Shown here in pieces: positions 32,126 to 41,312 of a DNA stretch of 64,000 nucleotides. The notes under the pieces were generated by a model. That model did not search any database. It saw nothing but the letters and a program-made list of their open reading frames with translations, and was not told the DNA's origin. How positions within the stretch are numbered: the stretch's first letter is position 1; every line of letters starts with the position of its first letter. The DNA lies in assembly GCA_050331575.1 (NCBI GenBank), contig JBHJGS010000020.1, positions 1-64,000 on the forward strand. The letters are read 5' to 3'. Source of the stretch: JBHJGS01 sp050331575 (GTDB lineage: Bacteria > Pseudomonadota > Alphaproteobacteria > Sphingomonadales > Rhodothalassiaceae). Both the position numbers and the translations under genes were made by a program.

Positions 32126-34211
32126 CGCGCCGGTCCAGCATTTCGCGGTGCCGGACATGCACTGCGCCGGCTGTATCCGCAAGATCGAGCAGGAGCTGGG
32201 CGCCATGCCGGCGATCGCGCGGGCGCGGGTGAATTTCTCCACCAAGCGCGTCAGCGTCACCGGGTCGGCGGCGCCGGAAGAGGTGCTCGCGCGGCTGACC
32301 GCGCTCGGCTTCTCTGCCAAACAGCTGACCGAAGGCTTGCTGCCGGTGGAGGACCGCAGCGGCCGACTGCTGCTGGCCTGCCTGGCCGTGGCCGGCTTTG
32401 CCACCGCCAATATCATGCTGTTGTCCGTGTCGGTCTGGTCCGGGGCCGATGGCGTGACCCGCGATCTGCTGCACTGGATCTCCGCGCTGATTGCGTTGCC
32501 GGCGATCGCGTTCAGCGGTCGGCCCTTTTTCCGCTCCGCGGCCAAGGCGCTGGCGGCGGGCCGGGTCAATATGGACGTGCCGATCAGCCTGGGCGTGGTG
32601 CTGGCCGCGGGCTTGAGCCTCTACGAGACGCTGACCAGCGCCCGGCATGCCTATTTTGATGCCGCCGTGATGCTGTTGTTCTTCCTCTTGATCGGCCGCT
32701 ATCTGGACCATCTGATGCGGGCCCGCGCGCGGGATACCGTCACCGGCCTGGTGGCGTTGCAAACACCGGTGGCAACGGTTCTGGACCGCGCCGGCCAGAC
32801 CCGCAGCCTGGCTGCCACAGCGGTGGAGCCGGGCATGCGTCTGCTGGTCGCCGCGGGAGACCGGCTGGCGGTGGACGGCGAGATCCTCACCGGGGCCACC
32901 GAGGTTGACCGCTCGCTGGTGACCGGCGAAAGCCTGCCCGAGCCGGCCGGCCCCGGCACCCGCCTGCCCGCCGGCACGCTCAATCTGGCCGCACCGGTCA
33001 CCGTGCGGGCGCTGGCGCGGGCCAACGATGGCTTTCTGGCCGAAATCATCGCCTTGATGGAGACAGCCGATCAGGGCCGCAGCCGCTATGTCCGCGTCGC
33101 CGACCGGGCCGCCCGGCTGTATGCGCCGGCGGTGCATCTTCTGGCGCTGGCAAGCTTCATTGGCTGGATGTTGGCCGGTGCCGGGTTGCATTTGGCACTG
33201 GTGGTGGCGATCACCGTGCTGATCATTACCTGCCCCTGCGCGCTGGGCCTGGCGGTTCCGGCGGTGCAGGTGGTCGCCGCCGGCCGACTGTTCAGCGCCG
33301 GTGTCCTTGTGAAGGATGGTGCCGCTCTGGAGCGGCTGGCCGAGATCGACCATGTGGTGTTCGACAAGACCGGTACGCTGACCCTGGGCGAGCCGGTTCT
33401 GGCCGAGGCGTTGCCGCCGGACGATCTGATCCTGGCCGCCAGCCTGGCGCAGATGAGCCGGCATCCGCTGGCCCGCGCGGTGCAAACCGCAGCCGACGGT
33501 CTGCCCCTGAAGCCAGCGCAGGATGTGGAAGAGCGGCCGGGCCAGGGGCTCGCCGGCCTGGTCGATGGCCGCCGTGTGCGCCTGGGCAAGGCGGAGTGGG
33601 TCGGCGCTGTGCCGCAAGCCGGCGTGTCTGTGTGGCTGCGCCTGGACCAGGCACCGCCGCAGCCGCTGCGGGTCACAGACCGGCTGCGCCCGGACGCGGC
33701 CGCGGCCGTGGCAGCGCTGACGCGGTTGGGGCTCAGCGTTTCGATCCTGTCCGGCGATCGACCAGAAGCAGTCGCGCACGTGGCGCAGGCGCTTGGCGTC
33801 GAAGCCGCCGAAGGCGGGCTATTGCCCCAAGACAAGCTGGCGCGCATCGAGGCGCTGAGCCGCGCCGGCGCCAAGGTGCTGATGGTCGGAGATGGCATCA
33901 ATGACGCGCCCTCGCTCGCTGCCGGGCATGCCTCCATGGCGCCATCGACCGCCTCAGACATCGGAACCACCGCAGCCGATCTGGTGTTTTTGCGGCCGAG
34001 CTTGGCGGCGGTGCCGCAAACGGTGCGCATCGCGCGACGGGCGCGCGGCCTGGTGCAGCAGAATTTCGCCCTGGCGCTGGGGTATAATCTGCTCGCCGTG
34101 CCGATCGCCATCGCCGGCTTTGTCACGCCGCTGATCGCCGCCTTGGCCATGTCCAGCTCATCGATCCTGGTGACGCTGAATGCCCTTCGCTTGAAGCGTC
34201 AGGCGGCATGA
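32118..34211 (+). CDS. ccoI: Copper-transporting P-type ATPase of the cbb3 cluster
   Basis: A 697-residue P1B-type ATPase that exports copper across the inner membrane for oxidase assembly. It has an N-terminal heavy-metal domain (DMHCAGC, Cys16 and Cys19), the membrane Cys-Pro-Cys in TCPCALG (about 371), the phosphorylation site DKTGTLT (about 415), and the hinge GDGINDAPSLAAGHAS. The pattern is the FixI/CcoI class. The start at 32118 was chosen over an upstream ATG because it fits the family N-terminus and overlaps ccoH. Confidence 0.95.
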   Translation: MTDAPVQHFAVPDMHCAGCIRKIEQELGAMPAIARARVNFSTKRVSVTGSAAPEEVLARLTALGFSAKQLTEGLLPVEDRSGRLLLACLAVAGFATANIMLLSVSVWSGADGVTRDLLHWISALIALPAIAFSGRPFFRSAAKALAAGRVNMDVPISLGVVLAAGLSLYETLTSARHAYFDAAVMLLFFLLIGRYLDHLMRARARDTVTGLVALQTPVATVLDRAGQTRSLAATAVEPGMRLLVAAGDRLAVDGEILTGATEVDRSLVTGESLPEPAGPGTRLPAGTLNLAAPVTVRALARANDGFLAEIIALMETADQGRSRYVRVADRAARLYAPAVHLLALASFIGWMLAGAGLHLALVVAITVLIITCPCALGLAVPAVQVVAAGRLFSAGVLVKDGAALERLAEIDHVVFDKTGTLTLGEPVLAEALPPDDLILAASLAQMSRHPLARAVQTAADGLPLKPAQDVEERPGQGLAGLVDGRRVRLGKAEWVGAVPQAGVSVWLRLDQAPPQPLRVTDRLRPDAAAAVAALTRLGLSVSILSGDRPEAVAHVAQALGVEAAEGGLLPQDKLARIEALSRAGAKVLMVGDGINDAPSLAAGHASMAPSTASDIGTTAADLVFLRPSLAAVPQTVRIARRARGLVQQNFALALGYNLLAVPIAIAGFVTPLIAALAMSSSSILVTLNALRLKRQAA

Positions 34212-34375
34212 GCGGCCTGCTGATTCTGATCCCGGTGGCCCTGCTCTTAGGCCTGGGCGGACTGGCCGCCTTTCACTGGGCGCTGAAAACTCGCCAGTTC
34301 GACGATCTAGACGGCGCGATGTTGCGGGTGCTCGATGACTCCGATGATGTCGAGGACAGCCAGTCCCCACCCTAG
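34208..34375 (+). CDS. ccoS: cbb3 oxidase assembly protein CcoS
   Basis: A 55-residue single-span protein: MSGLLILIPVALLLGLGGL, then WALKTRQFDDLDGAMLRVL and an acidic tail. The QFDDLDG block is the family signature. CcoS is needed for haem and CuB insertion. The ATG overlaps the ccoI stop as ATGA. It closes the cluster. Confidence 0.92.
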   Translation: MSGLLILIPVALLLGLGGLAAFHWALKTRQFDDLDGAMLRVLDDSDDVEDSQSPP

Positions 34376-34592
34376 GCCCCGTGGGATACCGTTGCTCGCC
34401 GCATAGAAGGCCGCGTGCGCTCCCTACAAAGAAGCCCGGAACGCGATGGGGGACACGTTCCGGGCTGGTAAATGATACCACACCTTTTTGGGTGCGGATC
34501 CTGCTTAGGAGAGCGCACGATTTCACAAAAAGCAAGAGAAAATATCATTTCCTGAGGCTGGATTACACATATTCCAGGTATGTGCTGGCCGC
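34376..34592. other. Convergent gap between ccoS and the Nudix gene
   Basis: About 217 bases, more AT-rich than the neighbours, with the minus-strand terminator at 34424-34465. No gene is supported. A small CCACACC-TTTTT-GGGTGCGG fold lies at about 34480. No clean plus-strand terminator for the cco cluster is visible. Confidence 0.5.
34424..34465 (-). terminator. Rho-independent terminator facing the dnaE-Nudix unit
   Basis: GCCCGGAACG (34434-34443) and CGTTCCGGGC (34456-34465) form a perfect 10-bp stem. On the minus strand it is followed by TTCTTTGTAG. It lies about 130 bases past the Nudix stop. Confidence 0.7.
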
Positions 34593-35363
34593 TTATGCAA
34601 AGCCCTCGCGCATATCAGCATCCACCTCGCTGGCCTCGGTGATGCCATAGCCGGCCGCTGCCGGAATTGAGGCGTGGCGCCGCCCTTCTTTCACGGTCAG
34701 CCGCGGCATCACTGGCACCAGTGCCGTGCTGCGCGCCAGTGCGAAAGCACCGGCAACGCCGCCGGCCCGAGCCAATTTGTGCAAGATCATGCGGGTCGGA
34801 AACATCACCGGGGCCTTGTTGGCGTCCGCGTCCGCCAGCATCTGCGCCGGACTTGCCCAGCGAGCCTCAACCGCCTCGATGCCGTCGGTCAGAACGCGCT
34901 GGCCCTGGGGGGCCCGAACCAGATAGAATAGCGTGTCGAACCGTTTCGGAACCGGTTCCGGGGTGATCCAGTGCGCGAACGGCGCCAGGTCACGCGGGCG
35001 CGCCAGCAGGCCTTCACGCCGCAGGATCGAGGCAAAGCTGATGCGGCCGCCGATCAACCGATCACGGTAGCGCCTGTCGATACCGGTGCGCAGCGTTTGG
35101 TTGACGGGATCGCGCCCGCCGCGCCAGGCCACCAGCAGGCCGGTTTCTTCGAACAGTTCGCGCAAGGCGGCCATGCGCGCGGCGCGCTCCCCCACGCCAT
35201 CGCCCGGATCGATCCGACCGCCGGGAAACACCCACATGCCGGCGGCAAATGAAAGGCCGGCGGCGCGTCGAACCAGCAAAACCTCCAGCCCGTCTGTTCC
35301 GCTGCGCATCGCGATGACCGACGCGGACGGCAGCGCCGGGGCAGGATATTCAAAGCTTTTCAT
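34593..35363 (-). CDS. Nudix hydrolase (NUDT19-like)
   Basis: A 256-residue Nudix protein. The box reads GGRIDPGD, an insertion, then RELFEETGLLV, the longer form typical of NUDT19/CoA-diphosphatase-like members. PSASVIAMR at the start and LFYLVRAPQGQ later are core strands. The substrate is likely a nucleoside diphosphate derivative or acyl-CoA, not decided here. The ATG at 35363 is preferred to one 3 bases earlier because AGGAGG is then 4-5 bases away; it overlaps the dnaE stop by one base (TGATG). Confidence 0.8.
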   Translation of the reverse strand: MKSFEYPAPALPSASVIAMRSGTDGLEVLLVRRAAGLSFAAGMWVFPGGRIDPGDGVGERAARMAALRELFEETGLLVAWRGGRDPVNQTLRTGIDRRYRDRLIGGRISFASILRREGLLARPRDLAPFAHWITPEPVPKRFDTLFYLVRAPQGQRVLTDGIEAVEARWASPAQMLADADANKAPVMFPTRMILHKLARAGGVAGAFALARSTALVPVMPRLTVKEGRRHASIPAAAGYGITEASEVDADMREGFA

Positions 35364-38300
35364 CATACCTCCTGAACATCTTGAACGCCGGGCAAGGATG
35401 CCAGGGCTGATCGGATCTGTGGGGTGACACGGTACCTTTCCGGCAAGGCAATCACCGCTTCTCGACTGTCTTCCAGCGGCACGACGATGCTCACCATGCC
35501 GCGTCCGCCCGCATGCCGGGAAAGCAGAGCGGCCAAAGGCTCCAAAGGAGTGGCGTCGCGGACGAAAATCTCCAACGCGGCTTGCACTTGCGCAGCCGCA
35601 TCATCCAACGGCCTTAAGTCGCGCGCGGTCAGCCGAACGCCATCCTCTTCCTCGCGCCGGCGAATATCCACGGTCACCAGCAGCGGCACAGCCCGCTCCA
35701 CCAACGCCCGAGCGGTTTCCAGCAGATCCGGCTCCGCAGACGTGCGCGGCGGAAAGACGGTCACCTCATAGCCGCCGCTGGTGTCAGACAGCGTCAAAAT
35801 ACCCATGCGCTTGCCGGTGCGGGTCTTGCGCTCGGAGAAGCTGTCGATCGCCCCGGCCATCCGCACCGGCCCGTCATGCCGGCCGGACAAGACCTCGGCA
35901 CTGGCCAGCACATGCTGGCGCTTCAGCACCGCCTGATAGGCATCCAGCGGATGAGCGGACAGGTAAAAGCCGATCGCGGCCAGTTCCTGGGCCAATTTCT
36001 CCGAGTCCAGCCAAGCCGGCCCGTCGGCAAGTGCTGGCCGCGATGCATGCTCTGCATCGCCGAACAAGGTCGCCTGCTGGGATTGCCGATCCTGCTGCGC
36101 CTGTTGCGCGTGGCGCAACAGAACTTCCCCGCTCCGATAAACCCGGCCGCGATCCGCATGCAGTGCGTCGAACGCGCCGGCGGCGGCAAGCTGCTCCAAT
36201 TGTCGCTTGTTCAGAAGCTTCGGATCGACGCGCTCGGCAAAATCGAACACATCCGCGAACCGACCATTGGCTTGCCGTTCGGCAACAATCTGCTCGATCG
36301 CCTTGGCACCGACGCCTTTAATCGCCCCTAAGGCATATCGGATGGCCAGACCGGCACGCGCATCGCCGGGCTCAGCCTCGCTGACCCGCTCAACGACAAA
36401 GTCCGCTCCGGATCGGTTCACATCCGGCAAAAGCAGATCGATCCCGGAGCGGCGCAATTCCTTTTTGAATTGGGCCAGCTTATCGGTATTGCCCATATCA
36501 AGGGACATAATCGCCGCCATGAATTCCACCGGATAATTCGCTTTCAAATAGGCGGTTTGATAAGCAATCAGCGCATAGGCTGCAGCGTGGGACTTATTGA
36601 AACCATAACCTGCAAATTTTGCTAACAAGTCGTAAATCTCATTGGCCTTTGTTTCGTCAACCCCTTTTTCTTTTGCCCCCTCGACAAAGCGCACCCGTTG
36701 GCGCGCCATTTCCTCTACCTTTTTTTTGCCCATGGCCCGGCGCAACAAGTCCGCTTCCCCCAGGCTGTAGCCGGCCAAAACTTGGGCGATCTGCATCACC
36801 TGCTCCTGATAGACCGCGATGCCGTAGGTCTCTTCAAGGATGTGCGCGATCTGGGGGTGCGGGTAGGCGACTTTCTCGCGCCCATGCTTGCGGTTCACGA
36901 AAGTCGGGATATTGTCCATCGGCCCGGGCCGGTACAGCGCCACAATCGCGATGATGTCCTCGAACTTATCCGGCTTCAGGCCCTTCAGCACCTGCCGCAT
37001 GCCCTGGCTTTCCAACTGGAACACGCCGGCGCTGTCACCGCGTGACAACATCTCAAAGGTGGCCGGGTCGTCCAGGGGCAGCGCCGCCAGGTCCACCTTG
37101 ATCCCGCGCTTGGCGATATGGCCCACCGCGCGGTCCAGCACGGTCAGCGTCTTCAGGCCCAGAAAGTCGAACTTCACCAGGCCTGCCTGTTCCACCCATT
37201 TCATGTTGAACTGGGTCACCGGCATGTCCGAGCGCGGGTCGCGGTAAAGCGGCACCAGCTCATCCAGCGGCCGGTCGCCGATCACCACCCCGGCGGCGTG
37301 GGTGGAGGCGTGGCGGTACAAGCCCTCCAGCTTCAACGCCCGGTCGACCACCGCCGCGGTCGTCTCGTCCCCCCGCATCGCCTCTTGCAGGCGCGGCTCA
37401 TCGTCGATCGCTTCCTGCAGGGTAACCGGATTGGCCGGAATGTTCGGCACCATTTTGCACAAGCGGTCGGTCACCGGATACGGCTGATGCATGACCCGGC
37501 CGACATCGCGCAGGATCATGCGCGCCTGGAATTTTCCGAAGGTGATGATCTGGGCGACCCGGTCGGTGCCATAGCGCTGCTGGACATAGCGGATCACCTC
37601 CTCACGCCGATCCTGGCAGAAATCCACGTCGAAATCCGGCATCGACACGCGCTCGGGGTTCAGAAAGCGCTCGAACAGCAGGGAGAAGCGCAAGGGGTCC
37701 AAATCGGTGATCTTCAGCGCCCAGGCCACCGCCGAGCCGGCCCCCGAGCCGCGGCCCGGCCCGACCGGAATGCCCTGCCCCTTGGCCCAGCGAATGAAGT
37801 CCGACACGATCAGGAAATAGCCGGGAAAGCCCATGCGGTTGATGATCGACAGTTCATGGGCCAGCCGGTCGCGATAGGGGCGGGCCTTGGCCGCCTGGGC
37901 CGCCGCATCGTCCTCCGCACTAAACACATGCACGGCCAACCGCTCCTCCAGCCCTGCTTCGGCCTGTTCGCGCAGCAGATCCGCCTCGTCCCGGTCCGGG
38001 GCAAAGCGCGGCAGGATCGGATCGATCGGTTCGGCCTTGAAGGCGCAGCGCTGGGCGATGACCAGCGTATTGTCCACCGCTTCGGGCAGGTCGGAGAACA
38101 GAGCGCGCATCGCCTCGGCGGATTTCAGAGCGTGATCGGGGGTCAGCCGCCGCCTCTCCTGTTCCACCACATAAGCGCCGGAGGCGATGCACAAGAGCGC
38201 GTCATGCGCCTCATACATAGCGGCATCGCCGAAATAGACATCGTTGGTCGCCACCAGCGGCACATCAGCGTCATAGGCGAGGTCCAGAAAGCCGGGCTCC

Positions 38301-38863
38301 AGCCCCTCCTCCTCCGCCAGGCCGTGGCGCATCAGTTCCATATAGAGCCGGTCGGGAAACAGCGTCTTCAACTGATCCAGCAGATCGCGCGCCCGGGCCA
38401 TATGGCCACCGGCCACCGGGGCAGCCAACAGCCCCTGCGGACCGCCGGTGAGCGCGATCAGGCCCTCGGTCAAGCCGTCAAAATCCGCCAGCGCAAGCGC
38501 CGGCTGCCGCTCCGACCGGCTGGCCAAGTGCGCGCGCGACACCAGCTTCATCAGGTGGCGATAGCCGGTGGCATTCTGCGCCAGCAGGATCAGCCGCGCC
38601 GGCTCGGCCGGCCGGGTTGTCCGCTCCCCTGTTGGCTGGGGCGGCAGAACGCCAAGATTGACGCCAAGGATCGGCTGGATGCCCTGCGCTGCCAGACTTT
38701 CCGAGACCTCCAGAGCGCCGAAGAGATTATCTGTATCGGTGACGGCCACGGCCGGCTGCCGGTCAGCCAGCACCCGGCGCGCCAGGTCAGACACGCGCAG
38801 CGCGCCCTCGGACAAAGAGTAAGCGCTGTGAACCCGGAGATGAACAAAATCGGCATGAGGCAT
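35363..38863 (-). CDS. dnaE: DNA polymerase III alpha subunit
   Basis: A 1166-residue replicative polymerase. The N-terminal PHP domain starts at FVHLRVHSAYSLSEGA; the polymerase core shows VGPGRGSGAGSAVAWAL and the catalytic Asp pair in MPDFDVDFCQDRREEV (about 410). Next come the thumb and finger regions (NMKWVEQAGLVKFDFLGLKTL, LYRPGPMDNIP, YQEQVMQIAQ), the helix-hairpin-helix (LGAIKGVGAKAIEQIV) and a C-terminal OB fold and tail. This is the standard DnaE1 type. The ATG at 38863 has GGAG 7 bases upstream. It is transcribed with the Nudix gene. Confidence 0.97.
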   Translation of the reverse strand: MPHADFVHLRVHSAYSLSEGALRVSDLARRVLADRQPAVAVTDTDNLFGALEVSESLAAQGIQPILGVNLGVLPPQPTGERTTRPAEPARLILLAQNATGYRHLMKLVSRAHLASRSERQPALALADFDGLTEGLIALTGGPQGLLAAPVAGGHMARARDLLDQLKTLFPDRLYMELMRHGLAEEEGLEPGFLDLAYDADVPLVATNDVYFGDAAMYEAHDALLCIASGAYVVEQERRRLTPDHALKSAEAMRALFSDLPEAVDNTLVIAQRCAFKAEPIDPILPRFAPDRDEADLLREQAEAGLEERLAVHVFSAEDDAAAQAAKARPYRDRLAHELSIINRMGFPGYFLIVSDFIRWAKGQGIPVGPGRGSGAGSAVAWALKITDLDPLRFSLLFERFLNPERVSMPDFDVDFCQDRREEVIRYVQQRYGTDRVAQIITFGKFQARMILRDVGRVMHQPYPVTDRLCKMVPNIPANPVTLQEAIDDEPRLQEAMRGDETTAAVVDRALKLEGLYRHASTHAAGVVIGDRPLDELVPLYRDPRSDMPVTQFNMKWVEQAGLVKFDFLGLKTLTVLDRAVGHIAKRGIKVDLAALPLDDPATFEMLSRGDSAGVFQLESQGMRQVLKGLKPDKFEDIIAIVALYRPGPMDNIPTFVNRKHGREKVAYPHPQIAHILEETYGIAVYQEQVMQIAQVLAGYSLGEADLLRRAMGKKKVEEMARQRVRFVEGAKEKGVDETKANEIYDLLAKFAGYGFNKSHAAAYALIAYQTAYLKANYPVEFMAAIMSLDMGNTDKLAQFKKELRRSGIDLLLPDVNRSGADFVVERVSEAEPGDARAGLAIRYALGAIKGVGAKAIEQIVAERQANGRFADVFDFAERVDPKLLNKRQLEQLAAAGAFDALHADRGRVYRSGEVLLRHAQQAQQDRQSQQATLFGDAEHASRPALADGPAWLDSEKLAQELAAIGFYLSAHPLDAYQAVLKRQHVLASAEVLSGRHDGPVRMAGAIDSFSERKTRTGKRMGILTLSDTSGGYEVTVFPPRTSAEPDLLETARALVERAVPLLVTVDIRRREEEDGVRLTARDLRPLDDAAAQVQAALEIFVRDATPLEPLAALLSRHAGGRGMVSIVVPLEDSREAVIALPERYRVTPQIRSALASLPGVQDVQEV

Positions 38864-39018
38864 GATCAAGCTCCGGGGCTAAGGCGAGGCGGTCCGTCTA
38901 GTCCTAGGCCGCGGCCCGATCCGGTTCAATGCCGCGCACCAACGCCGCAGCGCCTTGCCCCGCATAGCAGCGTTCCGGTAGAGCATGATGGATGGATGGA
39001 AAGTGCCGGTGACGGCCG

Positions 39019-39669
39019 ATGACCGAGATCACCCCTGAACTGGTCCTGCGCGCTTATGCCTGCGGCCTCTTCCCGATGGCCGACGATCGGCACGCCGAAG
39101 AGATGTTTTGGGTCGACCCCGAACGCCGCGGCGTGCTGCCGCTGGACCAGTTTCATTTGGCGCGCAGCCTGAAGAAGGCGATCCGGCAGGACCGCTTCGT
39201 GGTCACCGCCGATGAAGCATTCGACCAAGTAATCCTCGCCTGTGCTGAGGCGCGCCCAGGCCGGGAAAGCACCTGGATCAATGACGAGATCATCCGGCTT
39301 TATACCGAGTTGAACCGCCTGGGTGCGGCCCATTCCGTGGAATGCTGGCAGAATGGCCGGCTGGTGGGCGGGCTTTATGGCGTTGATCTGGCCGGGGCCT
39401 TTTTCGGTGAAAGCATGTTCCACCGCACCACCGATGCGTCGAAAGTGGCGCTGGCGCATCTGGTCGCGCGGCTTAGCGCCGGCGGTTATTGCCTATTGGA
39501 CTGCCAGTTCATCACCGGGCATCTGGCCAGCCTGGGCGCCATCGAAATCTCCAAGGCCAGCTATCGCCGGCAACTGAAACAAGCGCTGAGCGTCAAGGGC
39601 GACTATTACTCGCTGCCCTCGCCCTGCCCCGGCTCGCTGACCCTGCAATCGATCACCCAAACATCATAG
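39019..39669 (+). CDS. aat: Leucyl/phenylalanyl-tRNA--protein transferase
   Basis: A 216-residue enzyme of the N-end rule pathway that adds Leu or Phe to proteins starting with Arg or Lys. Family signatures: AYACGLFPMAD, FWVDPERRGVLPLD, STWINDEIIRLY, HSVECWQNGRLVGGLYGVDLAGAFFGESMF and LLDCQF. Length is normal. Its last 64 bases overlap the end of the DUF2155 gene on the other strand. Confidence 0.96.
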   Translation: MTEITPELVLRAYACGLFPMADDRHAEEMFWVDPERRGVLPLDQFHLARSLKKAIRQDRFVVTADEAFDQVILACAEARPGRESTWINDEIIRLYTELNRLGAAHSVECWQNGRLVGGLYGVDLAGAFFGESMFHRTTDASKVALAHLVARLSAGGYCLLDCQFITGHLASLGAIEISKASYRRQLKQALSVKGDYYSLPSPCPGSLTLQSITQTS

Positions 39670-40004
39670 ACCGGGTGTTCCAAGGCGCTGAGCGACGGGC
39701 TCGACGCGAACATCCAGCCGGAAAAGACGCGCTGATCGTCGCCTTCGGCGCGCATGTCATCGATTTGCACGAAAGCGAAGGTTTCCGGCGGTTCGGTCGG
39801 CGGCGTCTTTTCGCAATGGCGGGCGACGATCTGCAACGTTCCAAACCGCACCGGCTGATCCTGCGGCAAGGCAAGCTCTGTGACCCGAGCGGTCACCTTG
39901 TCCAAGGCGCGGGCAACCGTCACGGTTTCGGCCAGCACCTCAGCGGGACAGGCCAGCGCTGCGGCCACACACAGCCAGGCAAGCGCGTTACTCCTCCGAC
40001 TCAT
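39606..40004 (-). CDS. DUF2155 family protein
   Basis: A 132-residue exported protein: signal peptide (SNALAWLCVAAALACPAEVLA), then a domain with a conserved start VARALDKVTARV, Cys in VARHCEKTPPTEPPE, SGWMFASSPSL, and HPVYDVWVIDC near the end. The family is widespread in alphaproteobacteria and of unknown role, usually beside aat and mlaD-like genes as here. The start at 40004 overlaps the mlaD end by 17 bases; an ATG at 40016 is also possible. The stop lies inside aat on the opposite strand. Confidence 0.85.
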   Translation of the reverse strand: MSRRSNALAWLCVAAALACPAEVLAETVTVARALDKVTARVTELALPQDQPVRFGTLQIVARHCEKTPPTEPPETFAFVQIDDMRAEGDDQRVFSGWMFASSPSLSALEHPVYDVWVIDCRVSEPGQGEGSE

Positions 40005-40467
40005 CGCCCGCCCCATTGCCATCACCGCCATCGCCGGAGAAAGCGAAGCGGCTGACCAGGCTGAACAGATCAACATAACCTTCGGTGAACTCGACCTGTC
40101 CGCCAGGTGGAATATTCTCCGGCGACCCACCGGGTTCCAGGGCGATATAAGTGCCGCCCAGCAGCCCCTCCGAGGCGATCTTGGCATAGGTGTCCTCCGG
40201 CAGTTCCAGGCGCTGATCGACGGTGAAGGTCACCACTGCCTGGAAACTGCGCGGATCCAGGTCCTGCCCCACGACCGAGCCGACCTTGATGCCGGACAGC
40301 CGCACATCCGAGCCCAGAGCCAGGGCGCCGACCTTGTCGAACCGTGCGGTCAGCCGGTAGCCGTCGACCCCGGCGACATCGGTGGTGATGGTCACCAGCC
40401 AGACGAACAGGCCGGCGACCAACAGAACCACAGCGCCAATCAAGGCTTCGACGATATTTCCCTTCAT
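39988..40467 (-). CDS. mlaD: MlaD-like MCE-domain lipid transport protein
   Basis: A 159-residue inner-membrane-anchored periplasmic protein of the Mla pathway, which moves phospholipids between outer and inner membranes. One N-terminal helix (IVEALIGAVVLLVAGLFVWLV) precedes the MCE domain: YRLTARFDKVGALALGSDVRLSGIKVG, ASEGLLGGTYIALEPGG. The C-terminus is Gly/Asp/Glu-rich. The other Mla genes (E, F, B, C) are not in the window. Confidence 0.9.
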   Translation of the reverse strand: MKGNIVEALIGAVVLLVAGLFVWLVTITTDVAGVDGYRLTARFDKVGALALGSDVRLSGIKVGSVVGQDLDPRSFQAVVTFTVDQRLELPEDTYAKIASEGLLGGTYIALEPGGSPENIPPGGQVEFTEGYVDLFSLVSRFAFSGDGGDGNGAGDESEE

Positions 40468-40569
40468 GTCATGTCCCTCCAGCGCCGTCCGGCTTGCATG
40501 AAACTCACGACCGCTGCCTGTGTGCCTGTGTGTTGGCGGACCCGGTCACGCTCAGCGATAAGCCCGCTA

Positions 40570-40944
40570 TCACTCCTCCGGCTGCCACGCCTCATAGTCG
40601 CCGGTGGCCGGGGCGTGCTGGCCGCGGGCATGCAGGCTGCCGGCGGGGTAATAGGCCTGCGCCGTGCCAGTTAGATTGGGGATATGCTCCTTTTCCCACG
40701 GCTTGTGCGGCAAGGGCGCCTGGCTGGGCGGTTCAGCGGCAGTATGGTGCAGCCAGCGGTGCCAGTCCGGCGGCACACGCGTGGCCTCATTCTCGCCCTT
40801 ATAGATCACCCAGCGGCGCTTGCCGTCCTTGGTCTGATAATAGCGGTTGCCCTGGGCGTCCTCGCCCACCTTGTGGCCCTTGCGACGGGTCAACAGCGTC
40901 GTGCCGATCGTGCCGCCGCGCCACCATTGCAGCCATGCCACCAT
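40570..40944 (-). CDS. NDUFA12-like NADH:ubiquinone oxidoreductase accessory protein
   Basis: A 124-residue protein like the mitochondrial complex I subunit B17.2 (NDUFA12), an alphaproteobacterial heritage subunit. Visible marks: LLTRRKGHKVGEDAQGNRYY, RRWVIYKGENEATRVPPDWHRWLHH and PHKPWEKEHIPNLTGT. The start at 40944 has AAGGGG 7 bases upstream; earlier in-frame ATGs lack this. The downstream neighbours mlaD, DUF2155 and aat are commonly grouped with it. Confidence 0.92.
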   Translation of the reverse strand: MVAWLQWWRGGTIGTTLLTRRKGHKVGEDAQGNRYYQTKDGKRRWVIYKGENEATRVPPDWHRWLHHTAAEPPSQAPLPHKPWEKEHIPNLTGTAQAYYPAGSLHARGQHAPATGDYEAWQPEE

Positions 40945-41312
40945 ATGCAGACCCCTTCTGTCCATGCGTCCGCCCGGACCCGTGTTACCCGGCCTCGCTA
41001 ACCGGCCTTTGCTATAGGTGCTGGGCGCGGCGCCGTCCAGCACCGCCGATGGGTTCGGCTGCTCTGAGTCGCAGCAGCTGAAGGGTCAAGCCGGGCCGTG
41101 CAGGCATCATCACGTTTTCGCAGCCGCATGCCGGGGCGAGGCGTCTTTCTGAGCAAGAACCCGGGCGTTGGCATGAGTCGCAGCCAGGGACGCGTCGCAC
41201 ATTGTGGGGGCGCTGGTCTGTCAACCACAAAATCTGCTTGAACTGCGTCCGCGCTCAGCTAGGATTTGTGGTCTGCAACGGGTCAGGCACGATATCTGGG
41301 AAAGGGGCGGAC
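40945..41312. other. Divergent regulatory region upstream of nrdJ
   Basis: About 368 bases. Two TGAGTCGCAGC copies occur (about 41066 and 41171). The inverted pair at 41224-41272 is listed separately. A cobalamin riboswitch was considered for this B12-related gene, but no B12-box-like sequence was recognised. Confidence 0.5.
41224..41272. promoter_or_regulatory. Candidate NrdR-type inverted sites before nrdJ
   Basis: ACCACAAAATC (41224-41234) and GATTTGTGGT (41263-41272) are inverted copies, with one extra base in the left arm. NrdR binds paired AT-centred boxes about three helical turns apart before ribonucleotide reductase genes. Spacing and position fit; the match to the 16-bp consensus is only partial. 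Confidence 0.35.

Noticed and set aside
37118..39022. A 634-codon frame antisense to dnaE
   Set aside because: It is a shadow of a highly conserved gene, with no domain.
40945..41312. Cobalamin riboswitch upstream of nrdJ
   Set aside because: No B12-box-like sequence or recognisable fold was seen. A covariance search would settle it.
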